From positions 1 through 54,750 of the IMG/VR virus record IMGVR_UViG_3300011113_000434: 54,750 nucleotides of DNA; one strand, 5' to 3'. Position numbers and translations under genes: made by a program. Below, one piece after another: positions 49,546-54,750 of the stretch (within the stretch, counting starts at the first letter, position 1; the number at the start of each line of letters is the position of its first letter). This DNA is from a virus. The notes below the pieces were generated by a model. That model did not search any database. It saw only the letters and a program-made list of their open reading frames with translations, and was not told the origin of the DNA.

Positions 49546-50958
49546 ATGCAAATGTTCAATGCAGAACATCTGCAGGAAAAGTGGGCACCACTGCTAGACT
49601 ATACAGGTCTTGATCCTATTAAGGATTCACATCGCAGAATGGTAACCGCTGTCCTGCTCGAAAACCAAGAAAACGCAATTCGTGAAGAGCGTGAGTTCCT
49701 TTACGAAGCACCAACCAACGGAACAGCTTCAGGTGCTAGTGGCGCTGGTTTTGGTGGTAGCGCACAAGGATTCAGCGCAGGTCCTACCGCAGGTTTCGAC
49801 CCTGTTCTGATCAGCCTAATCCGCCGTTCAATGCCAAACCTGATCGCTTACGATCTTTGTGGCGTTCAACCAATGAACGGTCCTACTGGACTGATCTTTG
49901 CAATGCGCTCACGCTACAGAAACCAAAGCGGAGCTGAGAGCTTCTACAACGAAGTTGATTCAGCATTCTCTGGTCAAGATAGCGGATTCAATGAGGTTAA
50001 CGGATATACTGACGGTACAGTTGGTATGGGTACTACCGCACAAGGCGGAAGCAACCCATCAATCCTTGATCCTTCTAACCAAACTGCTAACGCTGCAAGT
50101 GGCGCTAACCAGTATAACGTTGGTCAAGGACTCAGAACTGATTCTGCTGAATCTCTTGGAGAGAGCGATCAGTTCAACCAGATGGCATTCTCGATCGAGA
50201 AAGTCACTGTTACCGCTAAGTCACGTGCTCTGAAAGCTGAGTACAGCCTAGAACTGGCTCAGGACCTCAAGGCAATCCACGGTCTGAATGCTGAAGCGGA
50301 ATTAGCAAACATTCTCTCAACTGAGATTCTTGCTGAAATCAACCGCGAAGTTATCAGAACCATCTATAAGGTTGCTGAACCAGGTGCTCAGGTTAACACC
50401 GCTACTGCTGGTACTTTTGACCTCGACGTTGACTCCAACGGTCGTTGGTCGGTTGAGAAGTTCAAGGGTCTGATCTTCCAGATCGAGCGTGATGCAAACG
50501 CTATCGCCCAGAGAACTCGTAGAGGAAAGGGTAACATGATCCTCTGCTCTGCTGACGTTGCTTCGGCACTCACCATGGCAGGTGTTCTTGATTACACCCC
50601 TGCTCTCAACGCTAACCTCCAAGTCGATGATACTGGCAACACCTTCGCTGGTGTTCTCCAAGGTAAGTATCGTGTATATATTGACCCATATTCGGCAAAC
50701 GTTGCTGCAAACCAGTTCTACGTTGTCGGTTATAAGGGTTCCAGCCCATATGACGCTGGTCTCTTCTATTGCCCATATGTTCCTCTCCAAATGGTACGTG
50801 CCGTTGGTGAGAACACCTTCCAGCCAAAAATCGGGTTTAAGACTCGTTATGGCATGGTTGCGAACCCATTCGCTGAGGGTACTACCCAAGGTCAGGGCGC
50901 TCTTACAACTAACGCAAACCGTTACTACAGAAGAGTTAGAGTTCAAAACCTCATGTGA
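49546..50958 (+). CDS. 23: major capsid protein gp23
   Basis: gp23 builds the hexamers of the icosahedral head. The N-terminus MFNAEHLQEKWAPLLDYTGL, the propeptide site F-L52-Y53-E54/A55 for gp21, SLIRRSMPNLIAYDLCGVQP, and PTGLIFAMRSRY with ALKAEYSLELAQDLKAIHGL are all diagnostic. It ends RYYRRVRVQNLM. It has 470 residues (T4 521). The coding sequence has visibly more C-ending codons (AAC, CTC, GTC) than the neighbouring genes, as expected of the most abundant product. It has a strong ribosome-binding site upstream and a strong terminator downstream. T4 gene 24 (vertex protein) does not follow. Confidence 0.97.
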   Translation: MQMFNAEHLQEKWAPLLDYTGLDPIKDSHRRMVTAVLLENQENAIREEREFLYEAPTNGTASGASGAGFGGSAQGFSAGPTAGFDPVLISLIRRSMPNLIAYDLCGVQPMNGPTGLIFAMRSRYRNQSGAESFYNEVDSAFSGQDSGFNEVNGYTDGTVGMGTTAQGGSNPSILDPSNQTANAASGANQYNVGQGLRTDSAESLGESDQFNQMAFSIEKVTVTAKSRALKAEYSLELAQDLKAIHGLNAEAELANILSTEILAEINREVIRTIYKVAEPGAQVNTATAGTFDLDVDSNGRWSVEKFKGLIFQIERDANAIAQRTRRGKGNMILCSADVASALTMAGVLDYTPALNANLQVDDTGNTFAGVLQGKYRVYIDPYSANVAANQFYVVGYKGSSPYDAGLFYCPYVPLQMVRAVGENTFQPKIGFKTRYGMVANPFAEGTTQGQGALTTNANRYYRRVRVQNLM

Positions 50959-50977
50959 GTTTATTCACAGGTTTTCC

Positions 50978-51003
50978 AGAGGGTCTTCGGACCCTCTTTT
51001 TTT
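50978..51003 (+). terminator. Rho-independent terminator after gp23
   Basis: Perfect 8-bp stem AGAGGGTC (50978-50985) / GACCCTCT (50990-50997) closed by a UUCG tetraloop and followed by a run of T. It is the only strong intrinsic terminator I see in the window and insulates the capsid transcript from the recombination genes. Confidence 0.9.
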
Positions 51004-51004
51004 A

Positions 51005-51012
51005 TCTAAATA
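51005..51012 (+). promoter_or_regulatory. T4-type late promoter TCTAAATA (gp3-like/uvsY)
   Basis: Two mismatches from TATAAATA. It directly follows the gp23 terminator, where a new promoter is required, and lies 13 bases before the next ATG. Confidence 0.4.
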
Positions 51013-51025
51013 CAAATAAAAGATT

Positions 51026-51577
51026 ATGGCAACAAATATTCTTTCCAGACAGATTTCTAATCGCAATTTTCTTTCACCAATTGGGTTTAGATTTACGCTG
51101 GCAAGATTTCCTAAAGTATCTTTTTTCTCAAACTCAGCAAAAATTCCAGAAATTAGTTTACAAACATTAGTACAACCAACTTACTTAAAATCTCTTGATG
51201 TTCCAGGAAAACAATTGACCTTTGGAGATTTTACTCTAAGATTTTTGGTAGACGAAAATTTGGAAAATTATATGGCAATCCATAATTGGTTATATGGATT
51301 GGGAGCACCAGAATCTCTTCAACAATATGTTGATTTGATTGATGAGACTGGACAAGAAGATGAAAAAAAGGCATTTAGTGATGGAACTCTAAGAATTTTA
51401 AACAGCAATTACAGGGATATCGCTTTAGTAAAATTCAAAGACCTTTTTCCAACATCACTTAACTCATTGGATTTTGAAGCTCAGGAAACAGACATCAAAT
51501 ACTTTACAGCGGATGTAACTTTCAAGTATACTGTCTATACTATCACAAACGCAAACAACGAGAAATATGAACCTTGA
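51026..51577 (+). CDS. tail completion protein, gp3-like (tail-tube fold)
   Basis: The 183-residue product (NRNFLSPIGFRFTLARFPKV, then FGDFTLRFLVDENLENYMAI, then HNWLYGLGAPES) has the strand-helix pattern of tail-tube-family proteins. In T4-like cyanophages the gene between 23 and uvsY is annotated as gp3, the tail completion ring that caps the tube beneath gp15; T4 gp3 has 176 residues. A gp54-like tube initiator is an alternative because of the shared fold. It overlaps uvsY by 11 bases, an unusual linkage of a tail gene with a recombination gene. Confidence 0.65.
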   Translation: MATNILSRQISNRNFLSPIGFRFTLARFPKVSFFSNSAKIPEISLQTLVQPTYLKSLDVPGKQLTFGDFTLRFLVDENLENYMAIHNWLYGLGAPESLQQYVDLIDETGQEDEKKAFSDGTLRILNSNYRDIALVKFKDLFPTSLNSLDFEAQETDIKYFTADVTFKYTVYTITNANNEKYEP

Positions 51578-51998
51578 TGAAATTCAGGAGATGTGGCAGA
51601 GAGATTCTGTCATTGATCCTGATAATTTACACGATGAATCTTTAAAAATTCCCCAACTACATGCAAAGTATTATACAATCTATAATACAATTACTTTGTT
51701 GCGTGAAAAAGCAAGAGATACATTTAATAGAGTAAAGTTAGAAAGATACAACTACTACACTGGAAAGGCGCCTGTAGAGGTTTATGAGGAAGAACCTTTC
51801 CCATATAAGGTTAGAGATAAGGAAGCGTTACAGAGGCATATGGATGGGGATGAGAAGTTAAGTAAAATAGAACTAAAAATTAGATACTATGACATCATGC
51901 TGAAGTTTCTTGAAGAAGTTATTAAGACAATTTCAAATCGCACTTTTCAAATTAAAAATGCTATTGAATGGCACCGATTCCAGGCTGGGTTTAACTAA
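51567..51998 (+). CDS. uvsY: recombination mediator UvsY
   Basis: UvsY loads the UvsX recombinase onto gp32-coated single-stranded DNA. The 143 residues (T4 137) match the family: MNLDEIQEMWQRDSVIDPDN, a mid helix with RYNYYTGKAPVEVYEEEPFP, KVRDKEALQRHMDGDEKLSK, and the C-terminal oligomerisation helix ending FQIKNAIEWHRFQAGFN (T4 ends FAIKHIQDMRAFEAGK). It begins inside the gp3-like gene. Its stop lies in a late promoter. UvsX is not in the window; UvsW follows after one intervening gene. Confidence 0.93.
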   Translation: MNLDEIQEMWQRDSVIDPDNLHDESLKIPQLHAKYYTIYNTITLLREKARDTFNRVKLERYNYYTGKAPVEVYEEEPFPYKVRDKEALQRHMDGDEKLSKIELKIRYYDIMLKFLEEVIKTISNRTFQIKNAIEWHRFQAGFN

Positions 51999-52001
51999 AT
52001 A
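51994..52001 (+). promoter_or_regulatory. T4-type late promoter ACTAAATA
   Basis: Two mismatches from TATAAATA. It contains the uvsY stop (TAA 51996-51998) and lies 20 bases before the next ATG. Confidence 0.4.
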
Positions 52002-52021
52002 AAGATAAACTGTCTGTAAAA

Positions 52022-53986
52022 ATGAAGACGTTTGTAAAATTTATATCTGAGTGTTATTTTTTTCTAACCGAAGCTAAAAAAGAAGGTGGTCGTGGTGGCC
52101 CAGACTATGACTATGAGCAATCTTTTGTGAATCTCTATAATCATATGGCGTCCGATTCTAGTAAGAAAGGCGCTGAGATGAGAAAGCAATTTAGACTTGC
52201 TGTGTCCAAAGGTGATATGTTCACAGTTGTTGATTTAATTTCAAGAGAAATACAAAGAGCTCAAACAGACCCTTCATCACCTTTATATTTTGATAATCTA
52301 GACCCAACTGATCCTGGTTTTACTGGTGGAAAAAGATCTAAAACTGGAGAGGTTGAAGATAAAGAAGCGCACAGACAAGCATATTATGATAAATTAATGA
52401 ATCAACAATATTCATTATTGAATTTTGTTCAAAGTGAAAGTGGTAGAGGACAAGTAATTAATCGTGCTGTTGCACAAAGAGAAGGTGCTACTAAAGTTCC
52501 ACTAACAGCAAAAGGAAAGGAACTAACTGGAAAAGAACAAGATACATCTAAAGTTGATGTTTCATTTACTGGTAAAGATGGAAATACATATGGAATTTCC
52601 TTAAAAGATGCCAAAGGTGCTGTTGTTAATTCATCTGGATCGGAAGAAACAAAAGCATATATTCTTCTTGGAATGGATTCTCTGTTAAATCAGCAAGAGC
52701 AATCTGGAGAAATTACTCCAGAACAGAGAGCAGAAAAAGAAGCAATGGGCACTGAACTTGCCAATCAACTTGCTCTTTATATGGCAAGTACAAGAGGCAT
52801 GTCTAAAGAGCAACAGAAAGATGCCCTTGGACAAATGCAAGAGTATTTAAGTAGTATTGAATCGGTTGTTCCAGGAACTATGCAGGCCATGTCTGCTGAA
52901 GCAATTACTGGAAAAGGAAAATATGGTGATGCCAGCACTGTTGATGCTTTATTTTCTACTGGTAGGGGTGGAGAAGTTATTGAAGATCCTTCATGGTTGG
53001 CACAATATGTTTTTCAAAGAGGAAGACTTGGTAAAGGTCAAACCAAACCAAAAGAAGGTCCTAGAGTACAAAGACCAACCACTATTGCTGGCGATATCAA
53101 AAATTATAGAGATGCTGAAAACAAACCAGAAGATAGTGAATATCTAAGAAAGTGGAGAGATGAATGGGGTCAATCTGCATGGGAGAAAAAAATTGGCGGA
53201 TTTGAACCAGAAATTCAAGATGAAATAAGAAAACTTCAAGGAACTGGTCAATTTAGTTTACGTGATTTATATAATTATGAACAACAAGATACTCAGGTTA
53301 AGCAATTGAAATCATTTGATCAATTCCAGCAAGATGCACAATCTTCAGAAAAAGATTTAATCTCTAAGCAAAAACAATATGATGCTACTGCAGCAGAAGT
53401 TGAAAAGGCTTCAGTACCTATTGATCCAGAAACTGGAAAAGAAGTTCTACATCAACGTAGACCAAATTTAAAAGCATTTATGGCAAGCAATCCAACATCA
53501 AAGGTTGCTCAAGTTAATAATGAAAGGCAGCAACAAGCTCAAGCAAAATTAACACAAGCACAGAGCGAACTTGACAATGCTTCTGCAATACACCAATCAA
53601 ATCAATCTAATTTAGACACTGTAGCATCTTCTATACAAGCACAACAACAGGCAGCAGCAGAAAAAGAACAACAACCAACTCAAACTCCAACCACAAATAA
53701 TCAACAACAGCAACAACAAACAACACAATTACCTCCTCAAGAAACACCACAACCAGAGCAACCTAAAAAACCAACACAACAAACTCAGCAAGTTGCACAA
53801 TCACAACCTGCAACACCAGAACCAACCCAACAGCAGCAACAACCAATTGCAACTACACAACAACCAACACCAACACCAACAGAAAAACCAACACCAACAG
53901 AAAAACCAATACAAGAACCTCAAAAAAAGAAAAGAAACGGAAAAGAACAAATCCAACCTGAAACTACTCAAACTCAACCACAATAA
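52022..53986 (+). CDS. unknown 654-aa protein: capsid-targeting-like N-terminus, nuclease-like motif, Gln/Pro-rich tail
   Basis: The N-terminus MKTFVKFISECYFFLTEAKK resembles the T4 internal-protein targeting leader. It has two candidate gp21 sites, I8-S9-E10/C11 and L15-T16-E17/A18. A globular part (about 30-430) contains KVDVSFTGKDGNTYGISLKD. D179 and S-L-K195 there resemble a variant PD-(D/E)XK nuclease core, the usual acid before x-K being Ser. Residues about 430-540 are a predicted coiled coil. Residues 540-654 are low-complexity Gln/Pro/Thr with a basic KKKRNGK patch. It lies between uvsY and uvsW behind a late-type promoter. I infer a head-packaged protein, possibly ejected with DNA; nuclease activity is speculative. 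No family is recognised. Confidence 0.5.
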   Translation: MKTFVKFISECYFFLTEAKKEGGRGGPDYDYEQSFVNLYNHMASDSSKKGAEMRKQFRLAVSKGDMFTVVDLISREIQRAQTDPSSPLYFDNLDPTDPGFTGGKRSKTGEVEDKEAHRQAYYDKLMNQQYSLLNFVQSESGRGQVINRAVAQREGATKVPLTAKGKELTGKEQDTSKVDVSFTGKDGNTYGISLKDAKGAVVNSSGSEETKAYILLGMDSLLNQQEQSGEITPEQRAEKEAMGTELANQLALYMASTRGMSKEQQKDALGQMQEYLSSIESVVPGTMQAMSAEAITGKGKYGDASTVDALFSTGRGGEVIEDPSWLAQYVFQRGRLGKGQTKPKEGPRVQRPTTIAGDIKNYRDAENKPEDSEYLRKWRDEWGQSAWEKKIGGFEPEIQDEIRKLQGTGQFSLRDLYNYEQQDTQVKQLKSFDQFQQDAQSSEKDLISKQKQYDATAAEVEKASVPIDPETGKEVLHQRRPNLKAFMASNPTSKVAQVNNERQQQAQAKLTQAQSELDNASAIHQSNQSNLDTVASSIQAQQQAAAEKEQQPTQTPTTNNQQQQQQTTQLPPQETPQPEQPKKPTQQTQQVAQSQPATPEPTQQQQQPIATTQQPTPTPTEKPTPTEKPIQEPQKKKRNGKEQIQPETTQTQPQ

Positions 53987-53989
53987 ATA
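53982..53989 (+). promoter_or_regulatory. T4-type late promoter AATAAATA (uvsW)
   Basis: One mismatch from TATAAATA. It contains the stop of the upstream gene (TAA 53984-53986). By T4 spacing, transcription would start near 53995, inside the hairpin described next. Confidence 0.55.
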
Positions 53990-54009
53990 CCCATAGATTC
54001 ATTATGGGT
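53989..54009 (+). promoter_or_regulatory. hairpin covering the uvsW translation-initiation region
   Basis: ACCCATA (53989-53995) pairs perfectly with TATGGGT (54003-54009) across a 7-base loop. The 3' arm holds the only Shine-Dalgarno-like G run and ends two bases before the uvsW ATG. The 5' arm begins at the last base of the late promoter, so late transcripts would lack it while read-through transcripts would fold. Confidence 0.6.
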
Positions 54010-54011
54010 AC

Positions 54012-54750
54012 ATGTCTCATTTGGTGATATCAAAAAAGAACGAAGTATATCTGCAGGTTAAAGCGGAACCGCATGTATACTACGAACTTGCTGATCAATT
54101 TACTTTTGACGTACCAGGTGCCAAGTTTATGCCCCAGTTTCGTAACAAATACTGGGATGGAAAAATACGTTTGTTTAACACACAAACTGGTGAAATCTAT
54201 GTTGGTCTTTTAGATAAACTCACCAATTTTTGTAAAAATCATGAATATACTTATGAGTTTACAAACAATAAATTTTATGGTCTTCCTTTTGAGGTAAATG
54301 AACATATCTCAAAAGAAGGTGTAAAAGATTATATGAATTCTATTTGTAAGTATGCTCCCCGTGAGTACCAAGTTGAGGGAGTATACGACGCTTTACGACA
54401 TAATCGAAAGTTGTTGATATCTCCAACTGCTTCTGGAAAGTCGTTGATGATATATTCGATTGTCCGATATTACGTTGAGAAAGGACAAAATACTCTGATA
54501 GTCGTTCCAACGACATCGCTTGTAGAGCAGATGTATAAAGACTTTGCAGATTATGGGTGGGATGTCGGTTCATACTGCCACAAAATATACGCAGGTAAAG
54601 AGAGAGAAACAGACTCTCAGGTTATCATTACAACCTGGCAGTCCATCTACAAACTTCCCCGACAATATTTCTCAAGATTTAATGTGGTCGTTGGAGATGA
54701 AGCACACCAGTTTAAATCAAAGTCATTAGTATCTATAATGACAAAACTTT
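54012..54750 (+). CDS. uvsW: UvsW helicase (5' part, runs off the window)
   Basis: UvsW is a superfamily 2 helicase that unwinds R-loops and branched DNA and helps switch T4 from origin- to recombination-dependent replication. The first 246 residues show the N-terminal domain PGAKFMPQFRNKYWDGKIRL (T4 RFNPRFRYGNWDGRIRLL), a Q-motif-like PREYQVEGV (about 116-124) and Walker A SPTASGKS (137-144). Motif Ia VVPTTSLVEQM (164-174), TTWQSIYK (207-214) and motif II GDEAH (228-232; T4 has DECH) follow. The frame is open to the window end. The start is ATG 54012; ATG 54004 leads to an early stop. Confidence 0.95.
   Translation, partial: MSHLVISKKNEVYLQVKAEPHVYYELADQFTFDVPGAKFMPQFRNKYWDGKIRLFNTQTGEIYVGLLDKLTNFCKNHEYTYEFTNNKFYGLPFEVNEHISKEGVKDYMNSICKYAPREYQVEGVYDALRHNRKLLISPTASGKSLMIYSIVRYYVEKGQNTLIVVPTTSLVEQMYKDFADYGWDVGSYCHKIYAGKERETDSQVIITTWQSIYKLPRQYFSRFNVVVGDEAHQFKSKSLVSIMTKL

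Noticed and set aside
50317-50946. 209-codon open frame on the - strand opposite gp23
   Set aside because: It mirrors the codon pattern of the highly expressed capsid gene, has no ribosome-binding site or promoter, and gives Ser/Val-rich sequence with no recognisable motif.
50558-51019. 153-codon + strand frame overlapping the gp23 end and terminator
   Set aside because: It runs through the gp23 coding region and the terminator in another frame, and has no coding character of its own.
1-54750. tRNA genes, insertion sequences or homing endonucleases
   Set aside because: Gaps between genes are mostly under 100 bases and hold no cloverleaf-like sequence, transposase or HNH/GIY-YIG gene that I could recognise.

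Overview
This window is the structural-gene core of a T4-like myovirus. It most probably comes from a cyanophage of marine Synechococcus or Prochlorococcus. The evidence is the T4 gene order (25-6-[7]-8 ... 13-14-15-16-17-18-19-20-[67]-21-22-23), then a gp3-like gene, uvsY and uvsW. Repeated T4-type late promoters (TATAAATA and close variants), a phage speH gene and an AT-rich genome with every gene on the + strand also fit. The host is inferred; I see no photosynthesis gene here.

Layout. Bases 1-174 are about 70% GC by my count and hold the 3' end of an unrecognised Ala/Arg-rich ORF, then a GC-rich hairpin. AT-rich phage sequence begins abruptly at a pair of 9-bp inverted repeats. Bases 321-2701 hold an AbrB-like small protein, a GT-A glycosyltransferase-like protein behind a sigma70-like promoter, two short conserved-looking ORFs, an ATP-grasp-like protein and S-adenosylmethionine decarboxylase (speH). 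Bases 3055-28424 form the baseplate/tail-fibre block: gp25, gp6, a 4723-residue giant in the gp7 position, gp8 and a 2368-residue DUF4815-type protein. Bases 28460-30934 encode small and mid-sized adhesin or fibre-associated proteins where T4 has 9-12 and wac. Bases 30934-36431 encode gp13, an enlarged gp14, gp15 and gp16. Bases 36444-40374 separate the two terminase genes and encode candidate head-packaged and structural proteins. Then come gp17, a zinc-ribbon protein, gp18, gp19, gp20, a gp67-like protein, a beta-rich protein, gp21, gp22 and gp23, which ends at a strong UUCG terminator. The window closes with a gp3-like tail protein, UvsY, a 654-residue unknown with a capsid-targeting-like N-terminus, and the start of UvsW.

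How it works together. gp21 should process gp22, gp23 and cargo carrying (I/L)-x-E sites. gp16/17 package DNA through portal gp20. gp13/14/15/3 join head and tail. gp18/19 form the sheath and tube. The baseplate giants, built from shared beta modules, probably make the host-contacting periphery. UvsY and UvsW serve recombination-dependent replication.

Most interesting leads: (1) a late promoter nested in the 5' arm of a hairpin that covers the uvsW ribosome-binding region, the arrangement T4 uses to block translation of read-through transcripts; (2) a 708-residue mosaic protein whose basic modules are separated by gp21-like cleavage sites, as expected of a head-packaged polyprotein; (3) two ORFs with T4 internal-protein-like N-termini, one also carrying a nuclease-like D...SLK motif; (4) a seven-repeat FG-GAP propeller inserted in neck protein gp14; (5) beta modules shared by baseplate, neck and fibre proteins.
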